From NCBI RefSeq assembly GCF_014839805.1, contig NC_051135.1, forward strand, positions 13,023,291-13,087,290: 64,000 bases of DNA, written 5' to 3'. This document shows positions 1-11,100 of this stretch, one piece after another. The notes under the pieces are model-generated. The model worked only from the letters and a program-made list of their open reading frames with translations, did no database searches and was not told the DNA's origin. A program made the translations under genes and the position numbers. The first letter of the stretch is position 1, and each line of letters begins with the position of its first letter. The stretch comes from Manduca sexta. Lineage: Eukaryota > Arthropoda > Insecta > Lepidoptera > Sphingidae.

Positions 1-1
1 G

Positions 2-347
2 CAGTGTTGTCAGTATAAACTTTTTTACCAAAAAGCTTGCTAAAACGACACAGCATTTCAAAAATTCTGATATTAGATTTTTTTTTATTACATGATGTTC
101 TAACAGATTTAACATACAATTGTATTACAAAATAAAATAAGTAATGATTTATGATGAAATGATTAATGAAAAGTGTACCTAATTAAAATAATACACAGCA
201 ATATTTTAGTATTTTTGAAACATTATTTTAAGTAATAAAGTATAATAGAGATTTTGGATTCAGTGATTCATTTTCAATAGACATACAGGGTATAAAATAA
301 ACAAGATATTACACAATAAGGTAATAATAAAAAGTTTGGTAACACTG
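2..347. mobile_element. Probable hAT-type nonautonomous element
   Basis: The left end reads cagtgttgtcag and the right end, reverse-complemented, reads cagtgttaccaaac. Both ends run into a run of A/T around an aaacttttt block, so they form imperfect terminal inverted repeats. The interior is AT-rich with no coding potential. The target-site duplication cannot be tested because only one base precedes the left end. The termini resemble those of the better supported elements at 405 and 2139. Confidence 0.4.
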
Positions 348-404
348 CGAGGGCACGTGTTAGTTGTAAAACTGTGGCTCGTCAAATATCGTGTACTTCC
401 AGAC

Positions 405-841
405 TAGTGTTGCCAAGATCAATTTGTTTAAAATCAAGACGGTAAAACAAATCGAGATTTAGTGTTGTAGATCGGGACATAAAAAAAGCAAGTATTTTTT
501 TTTTAATTTTAGTTTTATATGTATTGCGTTTTACAAAAAATATCACTGCAAGTCATGCTAAAGTTGCGTTTTAATTTGGATTTCTGTTTTAACATTAAAG
601 AACAGATCGCCGGGGAGTCGCATCTCTAAGCAAGAGAATAAAATAAAACTGTACCTTCAGCGCTAGTGAGGTGATACGTGCTATTTTGGTTGCATTGTCG
701 CACTCAACACAGTGATTAATGCGTAGTTTATTATTTCATAATACTTAATGGTTTTAATAATTTATTGGTGCAAAACGGGTCACGTCCCAGAACTCTGAAA
801 ATCGGGACGTCCCGCGCAAATCAGGACATCAGGCAACACTA
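405..841. mobile_element. Nonautonomous hAT-like element (MITE)
   Basis: The terminal inverted repeats are tagtgttgcc on the left and ggcaacacta on the right. The flanking 8-mers are ttccagac (397-404) and ctccagac (842-849), a target-site duplication with one mismatch; 8 bp is the hAT hallmark. The interior has related 'atcgggac' words near both ends and no transposase frame. Confidence 0.6.
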
Positions 842-1150
842 CTCCAGACCTTGCCGCTACTTTGTGGAATTCACTAAACTCGTGTGTCGCGTCTTGGTCG
901 GTCAGGCACAAAGAAATTTAAAGTGGTCCCCTAAATGCGACCTTAACTCGTATAAAATAGAGTCTATTTTTAGAAATATTTTTGTCATTTTGAATATTTT
1001 ACGATCGCGAAGTTGCATCATTGACGCGTACCCGAAACTGAACTAATCACAATCTATTGATTATGTTTCTATCCGAGGCTGTCATTACGATTTTAATGTG
1101 GATTTATGAATTTGCGATAGTTACTGAATGGAAAAATCCAATATCATTTT

Positions 1151-1223
1151 GTCCGACCCGGGATTCGATCCCGAGACCTTAGCAAAGCATCCGTACTATA
1201 ATACAACTGCGGCACCGAGGTAG
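1151..1223 (-). mobile_element. tRNA-derived SINE remnant
   Basis: On the minus strand the block reads like a tRNA: an A-box-like ggtgccgcagttg followed about 40 bases later by a B-box-like ggatcgaatcc inside a T-arm-like cccgggatcgaatcccggg context. No complete acceptor stem is visible and the sequence runs on without a tRNA 3' end, so it fits a SINE head better than a tRNA gene. Confidence 0.5.
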
Positions 1224-1766
1224 TCACCAATTAACTGTATTAAAAATACTTTGAAGTATGAAACAACTTTTATAGGAACAAGCAATCTACAAATCATCAT
1301 TAGGTATTGGTAAACACATTTACTATTTTGAATAATGTTTAGATACCTATTAGACGCCGCGCCGCGCCGCGCCGTGACGCATCCCGTCGCTCGACATTTT
1401 TACCTCAAATTATTACATTACCTAATTATTATCAAGATTGTAACTTCGTTATTAATTGTTCGTGTGAATTGCCAGACTTGCAGAATGATATTTTATGAGT
1501 GTTATAAATCTAACCGTTGAACGTATTTATTATACCTACTTATCTACTAAAATGGATGAACTACCTACATTAGAATGTGTGTGTTTTGATTTAAAAGAAT
1601 GACACCACTTTAAAATTACGGAAATAATGTGTTATGTGTACCTAACTTATGCATTTGTGGTTGTTTGATTAATGTCGTTTACTTATGATGATAGTTTGTG
1701 CATAGAAAATATTGTTCTAATGAAATGTGATGATTAGTGCGTGATGTTTATGTTGGCGTTGGATAT

Positions 1767-1911
1767 CCACCTGCAAGGTGGACAGACGACTTGATACACG
1801 TCACGGGAACATATTGGATGCAGGCAGCTTTCGACAGGTCCGTCTGGAAATCTTTAGGGGAGGCCTATGTTCAACAGTGGACTTTATGTAGCTGATGATG
1901 ATAATGATGTT
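1767..1911 (+). mobile_element. RTE-type non-LTR retrotransposon 3' end
   Basis: Translation gives PPARWTDDLIHVTGTYWMQ, then a segment ending in LGEAYVQQWTLCS and a stop at 1893-1895. This is the C-terminal signature of lepidopteran RTE reverse transcriptases (xPPxRWTDDLxxxxGxxWMxxA...WxxLGEAYVQQW). The stop runs directly into the TGATGATGATAATGATG microsatellite tail typical of RTE insertions. The copy is heavily 5'-truncated. Confidence 0.8.
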
Positions 1912-2138
1912 TAGGTATGTGTCTTTTGTAGCGTCGTCGCTGCTGGTCTAATTGTTGATTGAGTGATGTGGCACGACACAAAACCCTAGGTAGTTAAAGC
2001 GACGACATCAGCTGTTCGGTTGCGGCGCGGCGCGCGCGGTGCGACGAACTACCCTTGCGCTCCGAGTGTATATCACTTGTTCGTGTGCGTGAGCATAATA
2101 TTATCAATGACTGTGTGCGATGTTGCCGCTCCGACGAA

Positions 2139-2607
2139 CAGTGTTGCCAGAAGGTTACATTTCTTACATTTTTCGTTACTTTTGACCCCCTCGCGTAACA
2201 TGTAAGTAATTTTTATATTTAAGGGAATTTTCGTAACTTTTGAGAAAAACGATTTTTGTAATACAATTTTTTTTATTATAAACAGTTTACGAACGCATTT
2301 CTATTTAACGCATCCAAATTGAACGCACTTAAAACTGGCGGGTCTAAAAAGTATTTCACTCCATATCACACTTAGAGCTGGCTCGCCATGACAAAATGAA
2401 ACGTATCTTCATATATTAAAACTTGATTTTACTTGAGTGTGCGCGCACATTTCCTACTTCGCGAGTCCCCGCGGTTTCGTAGCTACAGAAATGCTTGCCC
2501 AAAAACGCGTAAATTAAAAAAAAAACAATAATGTAACTTTTGCAGCAAAAATGTAACATTTCAGGAAACGAAACGTAACTTACGGCTCAAGGGCCCTGGC
2601 AACACTG
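2139..2607 (+). mobile_element. hAT MITE, copy 1 of a two-copy family
   Basis: The terminal inverted repeat is cagtgttgccag / ctggcaacactg. The flanks are a perfect 8-bp target-site duplication, ccgacgaa, at 2131-2138 and 2608-2615. The element is 469 bp with no transposase frame. A closely similar copy lies inverted at 55516-55991. hAT family membership is inferred from TSD length and the CAG terminus. Confidence 0.92.
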
Positions 2608-2907
2608 CCGACGAATTCTAATATAATAGTAGTGACAAAAGGGTGTGTAAAAATAAAATGACTATTTGAATATTTATTTTGTTTGAAAATTTTACTTTTT
2701 TGTTTTTGACCTTAGGTTAGAGTAACTTATAGTAAACGGTTTCTTTCAAGATGACTTTCTCGCAGTTAAATTTAAGTCTAGGGTGACAAAATGACCCTGT
2801 ATAAGGTCGCGATCGCACAGGCAGGCGGCTTGCTTGGCACCTAGAGGCTAGCGAATCACCTAGCGAGTAGCTTCGTAAAACGAACATTCTCGAACGTTCG
2901 CGACCGG

Positions 2908-2960
2908 CTCCATTTTTGAAGTCCGAAATCCACGCGGGCGAAGCTGCGGGCGGAAGCTAG
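2908..2960 (+). mobile_element. Helitron 3' terminus
   Basis: The stretch ends in gcgggcggaagctag followed by t, the CTRR-T ending of Helitrons. The last 50 bases are almost the same as those of the element ending at 9097, including ccacgcgggcgaagctgcgg. No matching 5' end was recognised close by, so this is a truncated or rearranged copy. Confidence 0.65.
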
Positions 2961-4048
2961 TACTTATATAAAAATGAAAACCTCTGCGTTCAGCAGTGAA
3001 TAGATAAATTGATGGAAGTGACTTCAATTTTCTCCTTACATCTCTTCCTTGTGGGATATGCGTACACTCAAAATATGTTAATTAGCCTTAGTTACCTACC
3101 AAAAAGTCGCCAGCTTGAAATTAAACTAAATTACGAATTTTATCGCAGTTTTTACATTTTAATTTTCTACCGACGTTTCGAAGATTTTGCAGCCTTCGTG
3201 ACCACGGGTTAGACTGAAGTAATCCGACAAATAGTTTAATTTTAATGTCTAACATTCGCGTAAACATAAGAAATCGCCAGCTTAACATCAACCTCAGGTC
3301 GACCCAACAAAAGAAGCCAAATTGTTCCTAATACTGCGCAGACAGCCACCGCGGGGTATTAGGTATCTGATATGTCACTGTAGGGTTTATGAAGCGTTAG
3401 CGAGCTGACCCAGCGTTCGCTCGTAGTTTACTAACTTTCTGGAAGGGTTGTGAGACCGGTGATCTTATTATAACCACCTAGTCGCAAGCTGAATCTCGAA
3501 GGCAGTAGTAATTGCACAAAAAGGTTTTCGATTTCAACTACCTATACTCAAAAAAATGTGGTACGCGCCGCCTCTTCTTTCACGTGACGCTCGAAGCCAT
3601 TGGAACCTTTTTGTCTAGCGCCTCCTTTAGTTTTTGTCCCAACGGCATTTTTATTTACAAGTCTATTTAGTCGACCAAATAGGAGCTCTATCTGGACACC
3701 TCCCTTAGAATCTGGTGCAAAAGACATAGCCGGTCCAACTCTAAACCCGGATTTACGTCGCAAAATAAACCCATAAATAAATTCGTATTACAAAAAAAAA
3801 ACGTAAATTCACTGCATTACAATTGAGTTAATAAAAACACCTTAGGTTACAGTAGCCATGTTATGAATTATATATAGAATTGATTGCAATTAAGTGGCGG
3901 GAACGCATACAGCAATCCATCCTGCGTTAATATTGCATTACATTTGATGTCGACTACACGGAACAGATGTAATCAGTAGATATCCATACAAGCCGCGAAA
4001 CATGATTATGTACGTTTTATTTTTGTTCCGCAAATCAAACTTTAATTT
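2961..4048. other. Gene-free repeat-like spacer
   Basis: No gene was recognised. The words gacgtttcgaag and gccttcgtgaccacggg near 3170-3210 occur in dispersed lepidopteran repeats that I recall but cannot name. A 71-codon minus-strand frame at 3548-3763 resembles nothing I know and has no splice or promoter context. Confidence 0.4.
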
Positions 4049-4173
4049 CCGAAGGAGTAGGCGTTGGCGCAAATACTAGGTAGGTACACCCACTTTTCGT
4101 ATTGTAGATATATTCTGTCCCATATCTTGACAGGAGTGGAGCCTATCACCATAACGGGCATAAAACTCTAGAC
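4049..4173 (-). mobile_element. SINE fragment related to the copy at 63041
   Basis: It starts with ccgaaggagtaggcg and continues through cacccacttttcg, a 'gtccca' block and gagcctatcacc. The same order (ccgaaggggtaggcag, acgcattctgtccca, gcgagcctaccgcc) occurs at 63041-63150 and matches a widespread lepidopteran SINE body. The tRNA-like head is missing, so the copy is truncated. Confidence 0.6.
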
Positions 4174-4340
4174 ACTAGACTAAAGTTAACTTAAGGGTGG
4201 CAAGATCTTCCAAAAATATATTGCAAAAAAACCTCCAGATGTGAGTGCGCTAGCAGCAATATATTAATAGTTATATACATATGCGACTTTCCACAACTCG
4301 TACTCGTACTGTAAACTTTCAAATTTGCCAAAGTCAGCCT

Positions 4341-4562
4341 GTCATGACGATTTCATCATCATCATTATCGTCAGCCGCAGGATGTCCACTGCTGAACATG
4401 AGCCTCCCCCAAAGATTTCCAGATCGACTTATTGGCTGCGGCCCGCATCCAGCGACCTCCTGCGACTTTTATGACGTCATCTGTCCACCTCGTGGGTGGA
4501 CGTTCGACGCTACGCTTGCCAGTACGTGGCCTGCACTCCGGAACCTTCTTGCCCCATCGATG
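4341..4562 (-). mobile_element. RTE non-LTR retrotransposon 3' end
   Basis: Read on the minus strand, this encodes the same RTE C-terminal block as the copy at 1767 (PPTRWTDDVIK..., LGEAHVQQW-like), but diverged. The plus strand shows the characteristic catcatcatcattatcgtc tail next to cgcaggatgtccactgctga. It is 5'-truncated. Longer plus-strand frames across 4281-4877 are chance reads through this repeat. Confidence 0.75.
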
Positions 4563-4649
4563 TTTTCATTATTTTTTACACATTACAAATTTCTTGCGGA
4601 AATCGCCTTCTGCAAGTTTCTAGCTAATCTAAAACTGAGTCAAAAAAAA

Positions 4650-4712
4650 AACAATTTCACCTTACCCAGAGCCGCTTTCGAACCTGAGACCTCAGCTAAA
4701 ACCATAATAGCA
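4650..4712 (-). mobile_element. Weak tRNA-like SINE remnant
   Basis: The plus strand carries gctttcgaacctgagacctc, whose complement contains a B-box-like ggttcgaaag core preceded by gaggtctca, as in the SINE heads at 1151 and 63041. It is short and degraded. Confidence 0.35.
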
Positions 4713-4757
4713 TTAGGTAATAGAAAGGTAATTAATATTTTATTATATACTTACATA

Positions 4758-5100
4758 TTTTTTTTGTACAGGCCCCGAAGTCAATACCGGGGGAAAATAG
4801 CAAATGGGAAACAAGATTCTCCCGGCTTAGCGACTGCCTGGAGGAAGGAGGAGAGGGGATGGTCAGAAAGGAAATGAAGGGGAAAGGAGAAAGAACTATT
4901 TTTAGGATGAGCGAAGAGAAAGAGGGGTAATGTTCGCGTGCCCTTATAAGTTTGAATATGAATTGGAATGGTAACTATGAGGTATACACACTTAATCATG
5001 TGCCTAAGGCCTCGACCAGCGACGATGCCGCGCAAATGTTCCCTCGTACATGGGCGTGCATTCGCTGTGGAGGCCTACACAAGAATTGCCTCAGAGGGGA
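4758..5100 (-). repeat. Retroposon 3' region, copy 1 (partner at 14855)
   Basis: On the minus strand this shares ordered blocks with 14855-15121: gaggcaattc, gcacgcccatg, ggaacatttg versus ggacatttg, ttaagtgtgtatacctcata, then cgctaagccggg, ending in an A-rich tail (T8 on the plus strand at 4758-4765). The order and the tail indicate two copies of one retroposed element. The family was not identified. Confidence 0.6.
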
Positions 5101-5356
5101 AAGGGTACTTGGTTTGATTACAGCAAACTGAATAAAGTTCAATTCCCTATTGTTGATTGTATGTTTTATTTTCCCAGATGTAATTGACAATTATTATTTT
5201 GCCAGGTAGTAAAAGTACTAACTTTTAAAAGATAACTATATCTTGGAAAAGATAACTATATCTTTTACAAAATTTATAACTAAAAAGTTTCACTGCAGCA
5301 TGATGATGATTGGAATAAAAAATAATAATATATAAATAAAAGTTTAATATAATATT

Positions 5357-6610
5357 TCATGTACAAACAGGACTAGTTTTTGAAGAAATCATGTAATATT
5401 TGACAGGATTAAAATTAAAGCTAAAGGTATTAAAGTTCTCTCTCTCCTTGAGTGTCAGCATACATGCTGAAGTAAATTGATTTCTATTTTTATACTCATA
5501 TATTTGTGACATCAAAGCTTCAGTGGGCTTTGAAATTAGCTTAACCATATTTATATTATCAAAAGACTTAAACGGGCAACCCCCTTCAGTACATGCATTG
5601 TCTATGCTCTGAATTCTCTGGCAACTGACTGAAGTATAGTTTTTTCGACCTCCTTCCAATCCATACATATGTCTGATGCCATATAAAAACTTTTTCTCAT
5701 CCTTCTCCCAACTATGGCAGCAACTATGACTCCCTCTTGGTGTTAGTCTGTATTCAGTTCTCCAAAAATCTATTGCTTCCTCAACCGGCATACCAATATC
5801 TTTAAGGAATAAACTATAATAAAACCTTTGTGAATGTGAGAGCCGGTGTCTTTGCCTCAACTTTCTATGCAGATTTAACATGCAAGGAGGAAAAAGGTTT
5901 GATGCGCTGTCAACATCTCTGCTCTTTAAAATATTCATTTTTTCATTTAAATTTGGAATGAATATTTTATTGATTTTATGAAGTAGTTCTTCTATTCGTG
6001 GGTCACTTTGTATAGGTGATAAATTAGTGTTAAGTCTTTGATTCAAGTTTTTAATGAATAGCAACATCAAGTACTGTTTCCAGAGTCCACATGGTACTGT
6101 AGCTACTCCTTTAGTCAATTCCACTTGTCTTCTTGATACAAATGAAAGGCAGTGTTTAAAATGTACCTTTATATTGTACATATCACATTCATTACTATGT
6201 TTTTGAGAAATGTGTTGCGCAATATATTTTAAAACTAGATGTTGACATATTATATGTAGGGGGGTAATATACGATGTCTCTGGCTCGTATTTTTTAATAC
6301 ATCGCAACATTTTTTTGGCAAAACATCGTAAATCATACGAAGATAAACATCCAATTCTGAGTTTGAACAGTTCAGTTTCTGCTTTTTGAAAGAAGTGACA
6401 AAATTCATTGTTTTCGCCCAAAATAGCTATAATACAAAGCATAAAATGTCCAACATTGTCATAAACGCTACCTTCGATTAAGTATTCATTGTAAGCCAAA
6501 TTATTTCCATTTATAACGGATTTTAAACTTTCTAATCTTTTGATAACAATATCTTCTAATAAGTACATAGGCATGTCACCTTTTGCAGGTGTTAAATAAA
6601 ATATTGACAT
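5357..6610 (-). CDS. Prim2: DNA primase large subunit (PriL/PRIM2)
   Basis: This subunit of the DNA polymerase alpha-primase complex helps lay down RNA primers in the nucleus during replication. The 417-residue product lines up with eukaryotic PRIM2 along most of its length. An N-terminal IFYLTPAKGDMPMYLLED block is followed by an alpha-helical region and then the Fe-S C-domain. All four cluster cysteines are in place: C243 (PPCM), C330 (YTSVSC), C345 (GGCPF) and C383 (FTSAC). The motif LRQRHRLSHSQRFYYSLFLK and DFWRTEY of the template/primer-binding face are also visible. It is somewhat shorter than vertebrate PRIM2, lacking part of the N-terminal leader and the acidic tail. The start is the first in-frame ATG and aligns near the conserved start. 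Oddities are that the whole gene is one uninterrupted exon and its codons are AT-rich, unlike every other gene here. An ATTAAA (minus strand, 5343-5348) lies just after the stop. Confidence 0.93.
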   Translation of the reverse strand: MSIFYLTPAKGDMPMYLLEDIVIKRLESLKSVINGNNLAYNEYLIEGSVYDNVGHFMLCIIAILGENNEFCHFFQKAETELFKLRIGCLSSYDLRCFAKKMLRCIKKYEPETSYITPLHIICQHLVLKYIAQHISQKHSNECDMYNIKVHFKHCLSFVSRRQVELTKGVATVPCGLWKQYLMLLFIKNLNQRLNTNLSPIQSDPRIEELLHKINKIFIPNLNEKMNILKSRDVDSASNLFPPCMLNLHRKLRQRHRLSHSQRFYYSLFLKDIGMPVEEAIDFWRTEYRLTPRGSHSCCHSWEKDEKKFLYGIRHMYGLEGGRKNYTSVSCQRIQSIDNACTEGGCPFKSFDNINMVKLISKPTEALMSQIYEYKNRNQFTSACMLTLKERENFNTFSFNFNPVKYYMISSKTSPVCT

Positions 6611-6687
6611 TTTTAAAGCCAGGAATATAATATGTAAAAATAGTAAAAATTCATTATTTATTATTCAATCATTTTTAAGACATCTTA

Positions 6688-6695
6688 TATCGATG
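6688..6695. promoter_or_regulatory. DRE-like motif upstream of primase gene
   Basis: tatcgatg, one base off the DREF site TATCGATA, lies 78 bases upstream of the primase start. DREF sites control replication genes in Drosophila. The match is short and the link is inference. Confidence 0.3.
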
Positions 6696-7785
6696 ATCTT
6701 ATCTTAATAATAATTTTAGGTTATATTTATAATTTCTATATTTTTTTAGTGAAGTCAACTGTCATATTTGTTTTTTTAATTCATTCCACGGAGAACCGGC
6801 AAAAGTCAAAGACCATACTGCCATTGTCATATTTTTTTTATTATTGATTATATATCATGGTTGGAATGTCTTTCAGCCAGAAACAAACAAACAAGGGATC
6901 TAATGTAAAATAGCAAATAATATGTACTATCTTCGATGGATTTATTATATTATTGAATTATCTGTAATAATATTAACCCTTTAGTTTTAATTGGTATAAT
7001 GCTAGTATTCATTATTGTATTGATTATGTATTCATTGTATTACATAATATAATTACTATTTAGAGCAGCCCATACAAAATAATTAAATGTGTTAAATTCA
7101 AATTCAAATTTTTTATTCATGATATCGCGTAAATAGGTACATTGGTCTTAAGTAATTACGATAGAGTTCGCCGATATCTGCTTTCGTAGCATATAAATGT
7201 TTGGAAAATAGATGCTTAGATCTAGATTAGAATTTAAGTAATAAGTTTAAAGCAAATACGTAACCTTTGGCAGAACAACTAAAATATATATGAATAGGTA
7301 CACAGCATTATAAACTTAGTATATTTATAGCTTAAATAATATTAACGAAGAATAACTATTCGTTATTCTACGTTAATATTACAACATAACTATATATATA
7401 AAAACTTATTTTTATGAAACAAGTTATAATTTGTAACGAAAAAAAAACTATTGGCGCCACTCTACAGACGTCAAAAAGGGCAGCTACGAAGAAAGACACC
7501 TATTTGATGTGTTTTATTTTCAGAAAATTTAATTAAAATCAGAGCAATTACTGCAATTAAGTGAATTAGATTTGTTTATTGCGTGTGTTATATCATTTCC
7601 TGTGTGGTTAATAAACAAGAATGTGTACTGTTTAACCGTTTCGGATGTGCGTTGTTTACTGTCATGTACTTATGTTAGGAATATCTTAAATAGAATAGAC
7701 GTTTGATGTCGGGGCCGCGTATAAAAATAACATTGGATTGTGTCGCCGGAGCGGCAGGGCTACACCCGCCTGCGCCGCGGTTCTG
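6696..7785. other. Divergent spacer between primase and punt
   Basis: AT-rich spacer separating divergently transcribed genes. It contains a repeat-like attcaaattcaaattttttatt word at 7095-7120, typical of the ends of lepidopteran retroposons, and a hairpin at 7338-7380. The last 80 bases before the punt start are GC-rich and include the presumed 5' UTR. Confidence 0.4.
7338..7380. repeat. Short inverted repeat (hairpin)
   Basis: Arms aatattaacgaagaataac and its complement differ at one position around a 5-base loop. It stands in AT-rich spacer about 400 bases before punt. It could be a foldback remnant; no function is visible. Confidence 0.5.
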
Positions 7786-8054
7786 ATGATGGAGCAAAAG
7801 TTCGTTCTTCACTTTGTGCTGCTGGTCTTGGGTGAGTTTACGCTTCTTTGTATATTTTGTTATACTTCGTACTGTAGTTCACTTTCTAAATGACCGATTT
7901 TTCCGTCAAAGTTTATATAAAAGTTTTTAGTGTGATTGAATTGTGTCCTACAGGCAGAGTTGTGCATCAATCAATAATTTTAAACAAATCATTAATTGTT
8001 TAAGAAATTTATTACACTTTGCGATTAATTTATTGAAATTAATTATATAATATA

Positions 8055-8108
<54 letters not shown>

Positions 8109-11100
8109 ATATATATAAAAATGAATTGCTGTTCGTTAGTCTCGCTAAAACTCGAGAACGGCTGAACGGATTTATCTTATCTTGGTCTTGAATTATTCGT
8201 GGAGGTCTAGGGAAGGTTTAAAAGGTGAGAAAAATTCGAATAATTGCCGGGAAAATCCTCAAAACAGCATTTTTCTATTTCCCATACAAACATTTTCTAA
8301 CTAATACGTGAGAGTCAATTTGAGCTTTATTGCTATTGTATAAAGTTCACTGTTGTCTAAGCAATGTAGGTGTGTTCCTAACATCAAAGCAGTGTGCGTT
8401 GGAGCACAGAATATAATAATGTAATGTCAGCGTTCTGAAACTCAACAAAAGTGATATCGCGGACCCGACTAAATTGAACAGTCACAAAATTTAATATATC
8501 ATTAGTTATTTGGTTGGCTTCACGATATTATTTCTTTTGTTTTACTTTAAAATGCATGTTTTCGTTATGGACAATTTTTGAGCTACTTTTGCATATCTAT
8601 ACTTATAATAAATCTGTAGAAAGGTCAATTCTGTACATGAAATATATTTCCAAAATAACTATCAGGGGGTGATTAGGGATCCATACTGATGCCAAAAATG
8701 TAATTAGTAAAATTTTTGTCTCTCTGTCTGTATAACCGCTATAGAAACAAAAACTACTCGACGGATTTTAACTTAACTTGGTACAATTATTTTTCATACT
8801 CCTGAGCTGGTTATAGTATACTTTTCATCACGCTACAATTAATAGGAGCATAGCAGTGATGGAAAATGTTGGGAAAACGGGAGAAGTTACTCCATTTTTA
8901 AGCTTCCGTCATTTCGTGTGCAACCTTAATGGTTAAAAGTTCCTTCGATTTCACCTGGATCCCATCATCAGACCCTGACCGGACAATCGGACCACCTGCA
9001 TACCACCATAAATTAAAAAAACATCCCGACAAATTGAGCACCTTCTCCATTTTTGAAACCCGAAATCCACGCGGGCGAAGCTGCGGGCGGAAGCTAGTAT
9101 ATATATATATATATATATATATATAATCAAAATAAACAATTAACCTACTGAACTTTGTGAAAATCAATTGAAATTATTAGAAAGTTTAGATTTTGTATTC
9201 CAGAAGTTAATTGTTCATTTTTATTTAAACTATAAAAAAACAGTAAATAGAAATTTATAGTTAATTGTAAGCTAATCATGATAATTTGGTAAAACTACAA
9301 TTATCAAATCCAATGCAACATATAAATTTTGTTACTTATACTTTGATTTGTTAATTAAAGTTGATAAACCAACAATAAATTGGAATATTCCAGGAAACAT
9401 AAGTAAAAAGATCAAGGAAAATGTCGCATACTGTAATAATATAAATAATTATAAATAAATAATATCTTAAAATAAGGAAAATATAATATAGCAAACCATA
9501 TTATTCAGACTGCAATACATTTATAAATACAAGTTTGGTTTACTCATTCAGAAGGTACAGGTTTTATTAAAAAATATTTTAGAGGCATTCCAAATATGTC
9601 AGATAATTTATATCATGCCAAGGAACATTGCATCTATGAATGTTTCCACAAATCACTCTTAATGTGTGTAAAAATATTTTAAGATAAACTAAAAGACATA
9701 ATTTTACAATGAAAAGAAGTACATAACACAATAGCCATGCATAGACCTACACCTAGCCTAGTGTCAAACTTCTTTGGGATAAATGTTAGTAACATTAATA
9801 TAAATGGGAAATGATAGATTACAAAATGATATGATATAAATAAAAACAAAAATGTCATAAAATCAATTTAACTTTAATGTTTTTTTTCCTAAGAATGTAT
9901 GGAATATTTACTTTTACGTAAATTACATTTGTGTATGATTTTGTGAGTCTATGACAAAATATGTAAATGTAATTGCTTTCTTTTTTTGCTGAGGTTTGTT
10001 TGTTTTTTTTTTACAGTTATTACTAACCACCTTTTTTTAAAATTATCCTGTTTTTATTTGATTCATCGTAAAAGTGGACCAATCAGAATGAAGTTAGCTT
10101 TCAAGTAACTTATTTTAGTTGGTCTACTTTCAGCATTGGATCAAAGATTAAGATTGAGATAGTCTATGGAAATTGGCACAAGGGTGGTGGAGATTTATAT
10201 ATTGAAATATTTTTTTTACCATTTCCTAGTTCCAGTGATAACATACAAATAAATCCACAAACTTATTTCTTTATAATTTTAATGTGCATTAATTTAAGAG
10301 GCAAGATGAGGTAGTAACTGCAAAATACAAAAATTGCATATTTATCATTCATATTCTGTTTTAGGAAACTTACGAGCTGGCTTTAATCCCTAAAATACCT
10401 CTAGCAGATGGTTTTTAATTGTTATTAGCTGAATAATTGTAATCTTGACAGGTTTCTCATGACAAAATATGTCAAAATCAATAATAGCCTGCAAATAATT
10501 TAAGCAACTTACACATGGTATACATTATCGATGTACATTAATGTAGCTACGCTTTTATTTAATAAAGATCATTCACAAAATAATGAGCTCAAGTTGTTTA
10601 CCAGCTGTAATACAAAGTAAATCACCAAATAGCGTTTAACCATAATTAAAGCATATTGTGCCTACCTGCCTCTTATTTGTCTATATATGACTATATAGCT
10701 GTTGATATAATGTCTATAATATCTAAAATGTTATATTTTCTGTAATACCTGTTTCCCGAAGAGAATGTAATGAAGTTCGTTAAAATTATTTTAACAACTG
10801 CCTACTTATCTACTATGCACTACTTTTATTAACTCCCTCAAGATAAATTATTGTTGATAAACTTTTTTGTAGGTATCCAAACCACAACATTGGCAGCACC
10901 CCCTTCAGATGATAACCTGCCACCTCGTCCGAAGGAAGGCGGCGTCACCACACGCTACTGCGAGTTCTACAATGGCTCCACAACCAACTGCGACCCTGCC
11001 AAGGACGCCAATTGCCCTCCCAATCCGCTGCAGGAGGAATGCGCGCCGGTTGAGGCCGACAAAAGCGTGCACTGCTTCGTGCTCTGGCTCTACGACAACA

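Noticed and set aside
1151..1223. A functional tRNA gene
   Set aside because: A- and B-box-like words are present but no acceptor stem closes the cloverleaf; a SINE head explains it.
4281..4877. 198-codon plus-strand frame
   Set aside because: It reads antisense through an RTE retrotransposon tail and a SINE-like remnant and resembles no protein.
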